64,000 bases of DNA from Achromobacter aloeverae (GCF_004121055.1 NZ_PYAL01000004.1:1-64000), one strand, 5' to 3'; shown: positions 1-9,238, counted from the first letter of the stretch. The notes: generated from the sequence alone by a model not told the origin. Numbers and translations: made by a program.

Positions 1-106
1 ATAGCGAGTTGGTCCCACTCCTTCCCATCCCGAACAGGACAGTGAAACGACTTTGCGCCGATGATAGTGGACGGACGTCTGTGAAAGTAGGTCATCGTCA
101 GGCTCT
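1..106 (+). rRNA. rrf: 5S ribosomal RNA, 3' part
   Basis: The first bases match the conserved 5S rRNA body: the CCCATCCCGAACAGGACAGT stretch of loops B/C, followed by GATGATAGTGG and the closing GTAGGTCATCGTCAGGCT. About the first dozen nucleotides lie outside the window. It is the last gene of an rRNA operon located upstream and is followed at once by a strong terminator. The exact 3' end is estimated from the usual 5S length. Confidence 0.95.
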
Positions 107-113
107 TATCCTC

Positions 114-145
114 AAACCCCCGCTGGTAACCCAGCGGGGGTTTGT
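114..145 (+). terminator. rRNA operon terminator
   Basis: AAACCCCCGCTGG and its near-perfect complement CCAGCGGGGGTTT face each other across a four-base loop, and a short T-rich stretch follows. It sits a few bases after the 5S rRNA end and is a typical intrinsic terminator of the rRNA operon. Confidence 0.9.
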
Positions 146-149
146 CTTT

Positions 150-223
150 GGGCGGACGGAATCCGCCCATGACACGCACGAGACGCGAAAACAAGGCCCG
201 CCAGGCTGAACCTTGGCGGGCCT
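150..223. other. Two extra hairpins after the rRNA terminator
   Basis: GGGCGGA/TCCGCCC (150-168) and GGCCCGCCA/TGGCGGGCC (195-222) form two further stable stems in the 225-base gap before the next gene. Neither is followed by a convincing T run. They may be back-up terminators or structured spacer. The rest of the gap up to 370 shows nothing else I can support. Confidence 0.4.
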
Positions 224-370
224 CGTTCATTGATAAAGCCTGACGATGCAAGCGTTTCTTGCATGATCGTCAGCAAATAACAACGCAGGCCGGCACGCGG
301 CCCGGACGAGGCGCGCGTGCATTTCGATGTGGGGTAACATAGTCCGGCACTATTTAGAAGGAGCAGCATC

Positions 371-736
371 GTGAGTGAACCCCAGATCCCTGTCACTTCC
401 AACGGCCTCGATCTGCGTACGCTGACGCATGTCGCCTACGGCTTGTTCGCGCTAGGTTTCCTGACTGGCGGCGTGCTTTGCATGGCGACCGTCGCCAGCG
501 TCGTCCTGATGTACGTCAAGCGTGCCGATACGGCCGGTACCTTCTACGCGGGCCACTTCGACTGGTTGTTGCGCACGTTCTGGTGGTCGCTTCTGTGGCT
601 CGCCATCAGCGCCATTGCGACCCTGATCTTCCTGGGTTGGCTGGGGGTAGCCGCCACCATGGTGTGGGTGCTCTATCGCCTGATCAAGGGCTGGCTGGCC
701 CTGCTCGAAGGACGGGGCCCGGCGGTCTACGCCTGA
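371..736 (+). CDS. Small membrane protein, DUF4870-like
   Basis: This 121-residue protein has an N-terminal segment THVAYGLFALGF, then two to three hydrophobic helices (roughly residues 18-45, 70-90 and 90-108). The pattern matches the DUF4870 family of small inner-membrane proteins, whose function is unknown. The start is a GTG, chosen because an AAGGAG ribosome site lies seven bases before it (358-363). The gene stands alone between the rRNA terminator and a bidirectional terminator, so it is probably transcribed by itself. Family assignment is from sequence pattern only. Confidence 0.8.
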   Translation: MSEPQIPVTSNGLDLRTLTHVAYGLFALGFLTGGVLCMATVASVVLMYVKRADTAGTFYAGHFDWLLRTFWWSLLWLAISAIATLIFLGWLGVAATMVWVLYRLIKGWLALLEGRGPAVYA

Positions 737-773
737 TAGCGGCACAGCGCGCGCTGCGCGCCGTGGAACAAAA

Positions 774-812
774 GAAAAATGGCTGGCGCGGACGCCAGCC
801 ATTTTTTTTATT
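774..812. terminator. Bidirectional terminator
   Basis: AAAAATGGCTGGCG pairs with CGCCAGCCATTTTTTTT, giving a stem flanked by A residues on one side and a T run on the other. It therefore works on both strands and serves the membrane-protein gene at 371-736 (plus) and the SWIB gene at 887-1165 (minus), which converge on it. Confidence 0.9.
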
Positions 813-886
813 CTGTTCGGCAGGGGTGCCGCAGCTGCGCAACGGGCAGCATGCAGCGCACGCCTCCTGCTGATATCGCCCAGCGA

Positions 887-1165
887 TTACTTCAGGTGCG
901 CATTGACCAGCTTGGTCAGTTCGAACATCGACACCTGGTCCTTGCCAAACAACGGACGCAGCTTGTCGTCAGCGTTGATATTGCGCTTGTTGCTGGCATC
1001 TTGCAGGTTGTGCTTCTTGATGTATTCCCAGATCTTCTTGGTGACCTCGGTACGCGGCACAGCCTCGGGGCCGATGACGGCAGCCAAGTCCGCGCTGGGC
1101 GTCAGCGGCTTCATGAACGCGGCATTCGGCTTGCGGGCAGTGGCGGTTTTGGAGGGGGTGGCCAT
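887..1165 (-). CDS. SWIB/MDM2 domain protein
   Basis: This 92-residue protein is almost entirely one SWIB domain (about residues 18-90), with the characteristic GPEAVPRTEVTKKIWEYIKK and LQDASNKRNINADDKL segments and a basic N-terminus. SWIB domains occur in eukaryotic chromatin remodellers and in chlamydial and proteobacterial proteins, where they are thought to bind DNA or topoisomerase; the bacterial role is not established. The ATG start has an AGGAGAGCC site just upstream. It is convergent with the membrane-protein gene and divergent from the M20 hydrolase gene. Confidence 0.9.
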   Translation of the reverse strand: MATPSKTATARKPNAAFMKPLTPSADLAAVIGPEAVPRTEVTKKIWEYIKKHNLQDASNKRNINADDKLRPLFGKDQVSMFELTKLVNAHLK

Positions 1166-1236
1166 AATCCGGCTCTCCTTCTCTGAGTGTTGGAAAATTG
1201 ATCCTGCGGCCGGAGCATAACGTGTCTAGGCACTAA

Positions 1237-1257
1237 AGACAAAGGCATTTATTGTCT
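1237..1257. promoter_or_regulatory. Inverted repeat in divergent promoter region
   Basis: AGACAA and TTGTCT form a six-base inverted repeat with nine bases between. It lies in the AT-rich 149-base gap between the divergent SWIB and M20 hydrolase genes. It could be an operator. I could not place convincing -35/-10 boxes around it, so the role is a guess. Confidence 0.3.
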
Positions 1258-1314
1258 GTAGCAACTAAAATCACCTCCGAATCTTTACAACTCGGCTTTC
1301 TGTAACCTTCCTCC

Positions 1315-2508
1315 ATGTACCCACGTTCAGCACTGGAATCGATCCGGCTTTTTCACGATGAATTGACCGCGATACGCAGGGATTTGCATGCACATCCCGA
1401 ATTGGGCTTTGAAGAGGTGCGCACGTCGGGCATCGTGGCGGGCGGCCTGGCGGCCCTGGGTATCGAAGTGCATCGGGGAATCGGCAAAACAGGCGTGGTG
1501 GGCGTGATCCGTGGCAAGCAGTGCGACAGCGGCCGCATGATAGGCCTGCGCGCCGACATGGATGCCTTGCCGATGACCGAGGACAATCATTTCGGCCATC
1601 GTTCGACCAAGGACGGCCTGATGCACGGCTGCGGCCATGATGGTCATACGACCATGCTGCTGGGGGCCGCGCGCTACCTGGCGCAGACCCGCAACTTCGA
1701 CGGCACCGCGGTATTGATTTTCCAGCCCGCGGAGGAAGGCCGCGGCGGCGCCAAGGCCATGATGGAAGATGGCTTGTTCGATACCTTTCCTTGCGACGCC
1801 ATCTACGCCCTGCACAACTGGCCAGGCCTGCCGCCCGGCACGGTGGGCATCAACCCCGGACCCATGATGGCTGCGGCCGACCGCTTCGAGATCGTCATCA
1901 ACGGCCGTGGCGGGCACGGCGCGCATCCTTACCAGACCATCGATCCCGTGGTGGTCGCGGGCCACCTGATCACGGCCTTGCAGACCATCGTGTCGCGCAA
2001 CGTCAATCCGCTGGATTCGGCCGTGTTGTCCATAGGGTCGATGCAGGCGGGACACCCTGGCGCAATGAGCGTGATTCCCCGCGAGGCCAAGCTGGTCGGC
2101 ACCGTGCGCACGTTTCGCAAGACAGTGCAGGAACTGCTGGAAAAGCGCATGACGGAATTGGCCTCCTCGATCGCCGGCGCCTTTGGCGCGACGGCCGAGG
2201 TGCACTATGAGCGCATCTATCCCGCCACGCTGAACACGCCGCAGCATGCCAACCTGGTCGCCGATATCGCCACCGAGATGATAGGCAGGGAGAACGTGGT
2301 GCGCGACCTGGTGCCCTCCATGGGATCCGAGGATTTCTCGTTCATGTTGCAGGCACGGCCCGGCGCCTACTTCCGCCTGGGGCAAGGCGGCGCCGAGTCC
2401 GGCTGCACGCTGCATAATTCCCACTTCGACTTCAACGACGCGGTGATCCCGCTGGGCAGCGCAATGTTCTGCGCGTTGGCCGAGCGCGGGATGCCGCTAC
2501 CGGAGTAA
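1315..2508 (+). CDS. M20 family amidohydrolase (HipO-like)
   Basis: This 397-residue metal-dependent amidohydrolase is of the hippurate hydrolase/N-acyl-amino-acid hydrolase type, which removes an acyl group from an amino acid. The N-terminal RRDLHAHPELGFEE, the metal and catalytic motif MHGCGHDGHT, PAEEGRGG (catalytic Glu pair), HNWPG and the C-terminal HNSHFDFND are all in place. Length is normal for M20D. A dimerisation domain lies in the middle (VINGRGGHGAHP). A paralogue sits at 42559-43764. No strong ribosome site precedes the ATG. The substrate cannot be told from sequence. Confidence 0.88.
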   Translation: MYPRSALESIRLFHDELTAIRRDLHAHPELGFEEVRTSGIVAGGLAALGIEVHRGIGKTGVVGVIRGKQCDSGRMIGLRADMDALPMTEDNHFGHRSTKDGLMHGCGHDGHTTMLLGAARYLAQTRNFDGTAVLIFQPAEEGRGGAKAMMEDGLFDTFPCDAIYALHNWPGLPPGTVGINPGPMMAAADRFEIVINGRGGHGAHPYQTIDPVVVAGHLITALQTIVSRNVNPLDSAVLSIGSMQAGHPGAMSVIPREAKLVGTVRTFRKTVQELLEKRMTELASSIAGAFGATAEVHYERIYPATLNTPQHANLVADIATEMIGRENVVRDLVPSMGSEDFSFMLQARPGAYFRLGQGGAESGCTLHNSHFDFNDAVIPLGSAMFCALAERGMPLPE

Positions 2509-2629
2509 GCTTTTTTCCTGGTTCCGTCCCGGGACCGTTGTCGCCGTCCTCGATGCCGCGCCTTAGTCGGTGCAGGACCTGAACCCACGGACCGCCATGC
2601 GCGGCCGTATTGAAGAACGCTCGACCCTT

Positions 2630-3694
2630 ATGACTACTTCCACGCCCGCGCTCCTGACCATCACGCGCCCCGACGACTGGCATCTGCACCTGCGCGACGG
2701 CGAGGCGCTGGACGCCGTCGTTCCCGATACCGCACGCCAGTTCGCACGCGCCATCATCATGCCCAACCTGAGGCCGCCGGTGACCACCACCGAGCAGGCG
2801 GTGGCGTATCGCGGCCGCATCCTGGCCGCGCTGGCCAAGGCGGGCATGGACGAAGATCACTTCCAGCCGTTGATGACGCTCTACCTGACCGACAACACGT
2901 CGGCGGAGGAAATCGTGCGGGCCAGCGCATCGGGCCTGGTGCACGCCGTGAAGCTGTATCCGGCCGGCGCCACCACGAACTCGGCGGCCGGCGTCACGGA
3001 CCTGCTCGGGAAATGCCGCCCGGCCCTGGAGGCGCTGCAGAAGCAAGGCATGCCCTTGCTGGTGCACGGCGAGGTCACCGACCCGACCACCGATGTATTC
3101 GATCGCGAGGCCCTGTTCATCGACCGCGTGATGCTGCCCTTGCGCAAGGCCTTTCCCGAACTGAAGGTGGTCTTCGAGCACATCACCACCAAGGAAGGCG
3201 CGCATTACGTGCGCGATGCGGAAGGGCCGGTCGCGGCGACCATCACGCCGCAGCATCTGCTGTACAACCGCAACGCCATCTTCACCGGCGGCGTGCGGCC
3301 GCATTACTACTGCCTGCCCATCCTCAAGCGCGAAACGCACCGGTTGGCGCTGGTGGAAGCCGCGGTCAGCGGCAGCCCGCGGTTCTTCCTGGGCACCGAC
3401 AGCGCGCCGCACGCGCGCGGCTTGAAGGAACATGCCTGCGGGTGCGCCGGCTGCTACAGCGCCTTGCACGCAATGTCGCTGTATGCGCAGGCCTTCGATG
3501 CCGCAGGCGCGCTGGACAAGCTGGAAGGCTTCGCCAGCCACCATGGGCCGGCGTTCTATGGGCTGCCGCGCAATACCGGCACGCTGACGCTGGTCCGCAA
3601 GCCTTACACCATTCCGGAAGAACTGCCGTACGGCGCTACCACGCTGGTGCCCTTGGCGGCCGGCGAGACGCTGGACTGGCGGGTGCAGGCGTAA
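2630..3694 (+). CDS. pyrC: Dihydroorotase
   Basis: Dihydroorotase closes N-carbamoyl-L-aspartate to dihydroorotate in pyrimidine synthesis. The protein (354 residues, normal for class II) begins with the zinc-binding [10 protein letters not shown], carries [12 protein letters not shown] with the carboxylated bridging lysine, [27 protein letters not shown] and the catalytic Asp in GTDSAPHA. The reading frame is open 60 bases further upstream, but homologues begin near the ATG used here, where [11 protein letters not shown] leads straight into the domain. It converges on uup with a gap of 29 bases and no clear terminator. Confidence 0.95.
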   Translation: MTTSTPALLTITRPDDWHLHLRDGEALDAVVPDTARQFARAIIMPNLRPPVTTTEQAVAYRGRILAALAKAGMDEDHFQPLMTLYLTDNTSAEEIVRASASGLVHAVKLYPAGATTNSAAGVTDLLGKCRPALEALQKQGMPLLVHGEVTDPTTDVFDREALFIDRVMLPLRKAFPELKVVFEHITTKEGAHYVRDAEGPVAATITPQHLLYNRNAIFTGGVRPHYYCLPILKRETHRLALVEAAVSGSPRFFLGTDSAPHARGLKEHACGCAGCYSALHAMSLYAQAFDAAGALDKLEGFASHHGPAFYGLPRNTGTLTLVRKPYTIPEELPYGATTLVPLAAGETLDWRVQA

Positions 3695-3723
3695 GCGGCC
3701 CAGGGGGCTGTACCGCCCGCGCT

Positions 3724-5544
3724 TCAGCTGGCGTCGCGGCGGGCTTCGAGCGCTTCCCAGCGCTCGAACTTCGCCTCCAGTTCCTTTTCTATCTCGCTGA
3801 TCCGCGCGTTGATGCGCGCCACCTCGTCCGGCGCGTCGCGGTATAGCGAGCCGTCGGCGAGCTTGCCGGACAGGCCTTCCTGTTCCGCCTCCAGCGCGGC
3901 GATGGCATCGGGCAGGCCTTCCAGTTCCCGCGTTTCCCAGCTGCTCAGGCGGGACACCTTGGTCGGCTTGGGCCTGGCCGCCGCGGGCGCGGGCTTTTCT
4001 TCGTCCGCCGCCGGCGCCGAGGCGGCAGGCGCGGTCGCCGGCGCGATGACGCGGCGTTGCGCCAGCCAGTCGTCGTAGCCGCCGACATAGTCGTTCCAGA
4101 TGCCGGGGCCGTCGTTGGCGATGGTTTGCGTCACGACGTTGTTCAGGAACTCGCGATCGTGGCTGACCAGCAGGACGGTGCCCGTGTATTCCTGCAGCAG
4201 GGCCTCCAGCAGTTCCAGCGTTTCGATGTCCAGGTCGTTGGTCGGCTCGTCCAGCACCAGGACGTTGGCCGGCCGGGCGAACAGGCGCGCCAGCAGCAGG
4301 CGCGCGCGCTCGCCGCCGGACAGGCTGCTGACGGGGGAGCCGGCGCGCGCGGGCGAGAACAGGAAGTCGCCCAGGTAGCTCATGACATGCTTGCGCGTGC
4401 CGCCGATCTCCACCCATTCGCTGCCCGGGCTGATGACATCGGCCAGCGTATCGGTTTCGTTGAGTTGGGCGCGCATCTGGTCGAAGTACGCGACTTCGAC
4501 ATTGGTGCCCATGCGCACGCTGCCGCTGTCGGGCTGGAGGCGGCCCAGCATCAGCTTCAGCAGCGTGGTCTTGCCCGCGCCATTCGGGCCGATGATGCCG
4601 ATGCGATCGCCGCGCAGCAGCGTCGTGGAGTAGTCATTGACCACGATGCGGCCGTCGAAGGCCTTGGTGACGTGTTCCAGTTCCGCGACCAGCTTGCCGG
4701 AGCGCTGGCCTTCGGCCAGCGCCAGGTTGACGTTGCCCTGGCGTTCGCGTCGTTCGGCGCGCTCGACGCGCAGCCGTTCGAGGCGCCGCACGCGGCCTTC
4801 GTTGCGTGTGCGGCGCGCTTCCACGCCCTTGCGGATCCAGACTTCTTCCTGCGCGAGCAGTTTGTCGAAGCGGGCCTGTTCCAGCCGCTCCGATTCCAGC
4901 CATTGCGCCTTGCGTTCCTGCCATTGTGAAAAATTACCGGGGAAGCTGAGCAGGCGGCCGCGATCGAGCTCGACGATGCGCGTGGCGATGGCGTCGAGAA
5001 AACGCCGATCGTGCGTGATGATGACGGCGCTGCCCTTCCAGCCGCGCAGCAGGTCTTCCAGCCAGGCGATGCCGTCGAAGTCCAGGTGGTTGGTGGGTTC
5101 GTCCAGCAGCAGCAGGTCGGGATTGCCGGCCAGCGCGCGGGCCAGCGCGACGCGCTTGCGCGTGCCGCCGGACAGGCCGCCGATAAGCGCGTCGGTGGGC
5201 AGGCCCAGGCGCTCCAGCAAGGAACGCACGCGCGAGCCGCGTTGCCAGTCTTCGTGATCCTCGTCCGTACTGTTGACGACATCGAACACCGTCATCGATT
5301 CGTCGAGCTCGGGCTCCTGCTCCACCGTGGCGACGCGCAGCCCGGAGGCGCGCGCGACGTCGCCGTCGTCAGGCTGGGTACGGCCGTCGAGCAGGCGCAG
5401 CATCGACGACTTGCCGGCGCCGTTGCGGCCGATCAGGCCGATGCGTTCGCCGGCCTGGATGGAGAAATCGGCATGGTCCAGCAGCGGATGATGGCCGAAG
5501 GCCAGCTGGACGTCGGTAAAAGTGATTAGGGTGGTCGGAGCCAT
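3724..5544 (-). CDS. uup: ABC-F family ATPase Uup
   Basis: This 606-residue soluble protein has two ABC ATPase domains and no membrane segments. The first Walker A is GRNGAGKS at residues 39-46, with signature LSGGTRKRV and Walker B LLLDEPTNHLDF. The second half has GPNGAGKTTL, LSGGERARLLL and VLDEPTNDLD. A charged linker joins the halves, and a coiled-coil C-terminus (about 535-606, rich in Glu/Arg/Leu) gives the Uup type, linked to ribosome function and transposon excision. The frame is open for 133 more codons upstream, but that part looks non-coding; MAPTTLITF is the domain edge. It lies downstream of the peroxidase gene on the same strand. Confidence 0.92.
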   Translation of the reverse strand: MAPTTLITFTDVQLAFGHHPLLDHADFSIQAGERIGLIGRNGAGKSSMLRLLDGRTQPDDGDVARASGLRVATVEQEPELDESMTVFDVVNSTDEDHEDWQRGSRVRSLLERLGLPTDALIGGLSGGTRKRVALARALAGNPDLLLLDEPTNHLDFDGIAWLEDLLRGWKGSAVIITHDRRFLDAIATRIVELDRGRLLSFPGNFSQWQERKAQWLESERLEQARFDKLLAQEEVWIRKGVEARRTRNEGRVRRLERLRVERAERRERQGNVNLALAEGQRSGKLVAELEHVTKAFDGRIVVNDYSTTLLRGDRIGIIGPNGAGKTTLLKLMLGRLQPDSGSVRMGTNVEVAYFDQMRAQLNETDTLADVISPGSEWVEIGGTRKHVMSYLGDFLFSPARAGSPVSSLSGGERARLLLARLFARPANVLVLDEPTNDLDIETLELLEALLQEYTGTVLLVSHDREFLNNVVTQTIANDGPGIWNDYVGGYDDWLAQRRVIAPATAPAASAPAADEEKPAPAAARPKPTKVSRLSSWETRELEGLPDAIAALEAEQEGLSGKLADGSLYRDAPDEVARINARISEIEKELEAKFERWEALEARRDAS

Positions 5545-5612
5545 GAGCGGCAAGGCGAGTCTGTGCAAACCGCTATTGTCGCAGGAAGCCGGGACCGCTG
5601 CCTTCGCCGGGG

Positions 5613-7067
5613 TCAGTGGCCCGCGGCCGGGGCGGGGGATGCGGCAGCGCCTTCGGTCGCGGCTGTCCCGCCGGCGGCCGCGGCCTTGGCCGTCGTATTC
5701 TGGGCGGCGGCGCGCTGCTTGACCGGATCGTAGTAGCCGTCGGTCAGCGTGCCGAGGAAAGCCACCACGTCGTCGATCTCTTCCGGCGACAACGCGGGCT
5801 TGTCGCCAGGCTTGCCGCCGAACGGAGGATCCATGTTCACGTTCTCGTGGAAGCGCTCCGGCAGGTCGTCGAACTTCTCGATCGTGCCGTCCGGCTTGCG
5901 GGGATACCACTTTTCCGGGTTGGTGTCGCGGGTCACATACCATTCGACGACCTGGCGCAGGTCATGGAATACGCCATTGTGGAAGAACACCTTGCGCGTC
6001 GCCACGTTGCGCAGCGTGGGGGAGCGGAACAGGCCGCAATACTCGGGGTGGTCGGCCAGGTCCTTGCGCATGGGACCGCACAGCCCTTCGTCGTAGTACG
6101 ACGGGTTCCTGTTGGCCGCAATGGCGGCGTTGCGTGGCAAGCCAAGGGCGATCAGCCCGAAGTCATTGAACAGGGGCAACTGGCCCGGCACGGCGAAGCG
6201 ATGGCAGCTCGCGCAATTGCCCTTGTCCTCGGCCGCGAACAGGCGCATGCCGCGGGTTTCCTGGTCGTTCAGCCTGGCGAGGCCGCGCATCGCGGCGTCC
6301 AGCTTGCTCGAATAAGGCGCGAACAGTTCCGGCTGGCTCTGGTAGTACTCCAGCGTCTGCGTGATGGCGTCGAAGGCCTTTTCGTCCGTGTCGAACACGT
6401 GACCGCCGAACAGCTTGCGCAGCCGGTCGGCATTGGGGCCCGCCCGTACATGTTCGACGACCGTGGCGATATCGGGATTGGCCATTTCCTGGGGGTCGAG
6501 CAAGGGAATGCGCGCCTGGGCGGCGGCGCGGTCCACGCGGCCATCCCACGTCAGGCCGCCCGTTGGCCCCGCATCGGTGCTGTTGTCGCCCTCTTCTTCG
6601 CTGTCGATGAAGTGTTCCGAGAAGGGCGGGACCGTCTGCAGGTACATGAGCGACGGCACGGCGCGCACGCCGGCGTGCTGCATGTCCGGTCCGCCCAGTT
6701 GCACCGACAGGTCGTTCGGCGGCCCGTAATGGTTCTGGGGACTGTGGCAGCTGGCGCATGACTGCTTGCCGGACGCGGACAACGCGGTATCCGTGAACAG
6801 CACGGCGCCCAGCGCCGCCATGTCGGCCGCCCGCTGGCGCGCATAGGCCCGATCGTAAGTTCGTGGCGGCTCCGGGAATTTCTCGTAGACGTCCTGCTGG
6901 GCGTCGGCGGCCGTTGCGTTGCTGCGCTCGCCCCATAACGCGAGCGCGCTGCTGATGCCGATCGCCAGCACGGTGGCGACGAGGGTGCATAGCACGCCGC
7001 GCAAGCGCAGTTGGCCGGCAGGAATCGAGACGGTGGGACGATCGGATGGACGCAGGGGCAAGGGCAT
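5613..7067 (-). CDS. Di-haem cytochrome c peroxidase family protein
   Basis: This 484-residue c-type cytochrome of the bacterial CCP/MauG family is expected to reduce peroxide, or carry out a related oxidation, in the periplasm. An N-terminal hydrophobic segment (about residues 22-45) is a signal anchor. Two haem sites, both CASCH (about 104-108 and 285-289), are visible, with the family motifs GLTWDGRVDR, PTLRNVA and FFHNGVFHDLR between and after them. The C-terminal tail is Ala/Thr-rich. The ATG at 7067 was preferred to a TTG 57 bases upstream; neither has a good ribosome site, so the start is uncertain. It is divergent from the phosphoesterase gene. Confidence 0.87.
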   Translation of the reverse strand: MPLPLRPSDRPTVSIPAGQLRLRGVLCTLVATVLAIGISSALALWGERSNATAADAQQDVYEKFPEPPRTYDRAYARQRAADMAALGAVLFTDTALSASGKQSCASCHSPQNHYGPPNDLSVQLGGPDMQHAGVRAVPSLMYLQTVPPFSEHFIDSEEEGDNSTDAGPTGGLTWDGRVDRAAAQARIPLLDPQEMANPDIATVVEHVRAGPNADRLRKLFGGHVFDTDEKAFDAITQTLEYYQSQPELFAPYSSKLDAAMRGLARLNDQETRGMRLFAAEDKGNCASCHRFAVPGQLPLFNDFGLIALGLPRNAAIAANRNPSYYDEGLCGPMRKDLADHPEYCGLFRSPTLRNVATRKVFFHNGVFHDLRQVVEWYVTRDTNPEKWYPRKPDGTIEKFDDLPERFHENVNMDPPFGGKPGDKPALSPEEIDDVVAFLGTLTDGYYDPVKQRAAAQNTTAKAAAAGGTAATEGAAASPAPAAGH

Positions 7068-7140
7068 GTCGTGGAAGCAAGGGGGCGCGGTGAGGGCCGG
7101 GCGGAATTCAACAGGAAGGTTCAACAGGAAGGTGCAATAG

Positions 7141-7194
7141 GAAGCTGCGGCCGCGCTTGCGCCCGGGGAAGCCGCGGCCGCGCTTGCGCCCGGG
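7141..7194. repeat. Two 27-bp tandem repeats
   Basis: Two direct copies of a 27-bp unit lie side by side with one mismatch (GAAGCTGCGG... and GAAGCCGCGG..., both ending GCCCGGG). They lie in the 343-base divergent gap between the peroxidase and phosphoesterase genes. Just before them AACAGGAAGGT occurs twice, so this stretch has grown by local duplication. Confidence 0.85.
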
Positions 7195-7359
7195 CCTCGG
7201 TCCGCAGCGTAAACATCGAATATTTCAGGTTTGCTGAAGCCGGTTGACGAGCGTCTGAACGCCCCTGGCGGCTGGCCTTGATCTTTCTGCGCGGATTCAG
7301 ATTGTGTTCAGCGGCGGTTCACGAAGTTCACATGGTGTAACCCCAACATATGCGGCGCT

Positions 7360-7375
7360 CGGTGTCCGGACACCG
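7360..7375. promoter_or_regulatory. 16-bp perfect palindrome, possible operator
   Basis: CGGTGTCCGGACACCG is a perfect palindrome 35 bases upstream of the phosphoesterase start. It is nested inside a wider inverted pair, GTAACC at 7337 and GGTTAC at 7375. The position between the divergent genes suggests a regulator-binding site. No regulator is identified. Confidence 0.45.
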
Positions 7376-7410
7376 GTTACTTCCCACGACAAGAAAGAGG
7401 AAAGCATTTC

Positions 7411-9171
7411 ATGAAGAGCACGCACAAGATCGTCGCGCCCCTGGTGGCCGCGGCGTTGGCCGCCGGACTGGTCGCCTGTGGCGGTGGTGGCAGCGACGAC
7501 GACGATACCCCGTCGACGACGACGCCCTCCACGCCCGCCGCGTCCGCCCCCGCCCCCACGCAAGAAGAGCTGGTCTCCAAGGCAGTGGACAACATCCAGA
7601 ACGTGGTGGTGATCTACGCGGAAAACCGCAGCTTCGATAACCTCTACAGCGATTTTCCCGGCACCGACAGCCCGCTGGCCACCGCCACCTACGAGAAGCA
7701 GGTCGATCGCGACGGCACCACCGTGCTGACCTCGCTGCCTCCCGTCTGGGCCGGCCTCACGCCCGCGGGCCTGCAGTTCGACACGACCGTGCCCATCGTC
7801 GCGCAGACGTCGACCACCGGCATGACCAACGCGCCGTTCTCGATAAACGAGACGTATCCGGGCGTGGACATCAACGCGGTCAACGCGGACATGTGGCACA
7901 ACTTCTACCAGAACCAGATGCAGATCAACGGCGGCAAGAACAATATGTTCGCCGCCTGGGCGGACAGCGGCGGCGGCCTGGTGATGGGCCACTTCACCGG
8001 CAACGCCAGCAAGCTGCCGCTGTGGAAGGTGGCGCAGAAATACACGATGGCCGACCACTTCTTCATGGGCGCCTTCGGCGGTTCCTTCCTGAACCACCAG
8101 TACCTTATCGCGGCCGCCGCGCCGGTGGATCCCGTCACGCCCGCCAATTCGGCCACGCTCAATTCGCACGTTGCCATCCTGGACGACGGCCCGCAGGGCT
8201 ATCACCTGTCGGTGAACACCGCCGCCGCCGGCGCCGCATCGGCGCTGTCCGGTCCGGCCACGTCGATCTTCAAGTCCAACGGCGCGCAGCTGACGCCGGA
8301 CGGCTATGCGGTCAATACGATGCAGCCCCCGTACCAGCCCAGCGGCAACAAGCCGGCCGCCGACGCCGCTGGCGTCACGGAAGGCGTGCTGGCCGACCCG
8401 ACGGCCGCGACCACGCTGCCGCCGCAGACCGGCCCGAACATCGGCGACTACCTGACCAACAAGAACGTCGAGTGGGCGTGGTACTCGGGCGGCTGGGCTT
8501 TCCAGACGGCCCGCGCCACCAGTCCGGCGGGTTGGGCCGGTTCCGACTACACGTACACGGCCGCCTACCAGGCGGACGGCGTGACGCCCTTCGTGAACTT
8601 CCAGTTCCATCACCAGCCCTTCAACTACTTCAAGCGCTTCGACCCGACCACGGCGGCCGGCATCGCCGATCGCGCGGAGCACTTGAAGGATGCCGGCGTG
8701 AACGGCGAGCAATTCATCGCCGACATCAAGGCCGGCAAGCTGCCTCCCGTGTCGTTCTACAAGCCGGTCGGCAACCTGAACGAGCACAACGGCTATGCCG
8801 ACGTGCTGCGTGGCGACCAGCACATCGCCGACGTCATCTCCGCCCTGGAGAAGAGCCCGCAGTGGGCGCACATGCTGGTCATCGTGACGTATGACGAAAA
8901 CGGCGGTCTCTGGGATCACGTCGCGCCGCCCAAGGGCGACCGCTTCGGCCCGGGTTCGCGCATTCCCGCCATGGTCATCGGACCCACGGTGCGCAAGGGC
9001 TACGTGGACCACACCATGTACGACACCACGTCCATCCTGCGCTTCATCACGCGCCGCTGGGAGTTGCCCGAGCTGCCGGGCCTGGCCACTCGTCGCGAGG
9101 GCCTGAAGGCCAATGGCGTGGACCAGGGCGACCTGAGCAACACGCTGGACACGAGCGCCGCCGCGTCGTAA
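7411..9171 (+). CDS. Lipoprotein phosphoesterase (acid phosphatase/PLC type)
   Basis: This 586-residue member of the phosphoesterase family includes acid phosphatase AcpA and bacterial phospholipase C. A signal peptide ends in the lipobox LVAC with Cys23, followed by a flexible Gly/Asp/Thr/Pro/Ala-rich linker to about residue 50, so the enzyme is probably tethered to an envelope membrane. Catalytic-domain motifs are YAENRSFDNLY, ADHFFMGAFGGSFLNHQY and VTYDENGGLWDHV. The substrate (phosphomonoester, phospholipid or teichoic-like ester) is open. AGAAAGAGGAAAG upstream of the ATG is a good ribosome site. A repeat and a terminator follow the gene. Confidence 0.88.
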   Translation: MKSTHKIVAPLVAAALAAGLVACGGGGSDDDDTPSTTTPSTPAASAPAPTQEELVSKAVDNIQNVVVIYAENRSFDNLYSDFPGTDSPLATATYEKQVDRDGTTVLTSLPPVWAGLTPAGLQFDTTVPIVAQTSTTGMTNAPFSINETYPGVDINAVNADMWHNFYQNQMQINGGKNNMFAAWADSGGGLVMGHFTGNASKLPLWKVAQKYTMADHFFMGAFGGSFLNHQYLIAAAAPVDPVTPANSATLNSHVAILDDGPQGYHLSVNTAAAGAASALSGPATSIFKSNGAQLTPDGYAVNTMQPPYQPSGNKPAADAAGVTEGVLADPTAATTLPPQTGPNIGDYLTNKNVEWAWYSGGWAFQTARATSPAGWAGSDYTYTAAYQADGVTPFVNFQFHHQPFNYFKRFDPTTAAGIADRAEHLKDAGVNGEQFIADIKAGKLPPVSFYKPVGNLNEHNGYADVLRGDQHIADVISALEKSPQWAHMLVIVTYDENGGLWDHVAPPKGDRFGPGSRIPAMVIGPTVRKGYVDHTMYDTTSILRFITRRWELPELPGLATRREGLKANGVDQGDLSNTLDTSAAAS

Positions 9172-9238
9172 GCCACGTCGGTGGCCACCTTGTTGGCCAC
9201 CTCGTAGGCCACCTCGCAAGCCGCGTCGTCAGTCACGG
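9172..9238. repeat. 12-bp degenerate tandem repeat after the stop codon
   Basis: Five and a half units of 12 bases (consensus GCCACCTCGTNG) begin directly after the TAA stop of the phosphoesterase gene and run to the terminator. The unit length is a multiple of three and the first unit resembles the last codons of the gene (GCCGCGTCGTAA), so the array may have grown from the 3' end of the coding sequence. Confidence 0.8.

Noticed and set aside
2432-4417. 661-codon minus-strand frame covering pyrC and part of uup
   Set aside because: Both underlying genes are certain; the frame has Arg/Ala/Gln-rich shadow composition.
7297-9219. 640-codon open frame antisense to the phosphoesterase gene
   Set aside because: The sense strand has a signal peptide, ribosome site and family motifs; the antisense product has none.
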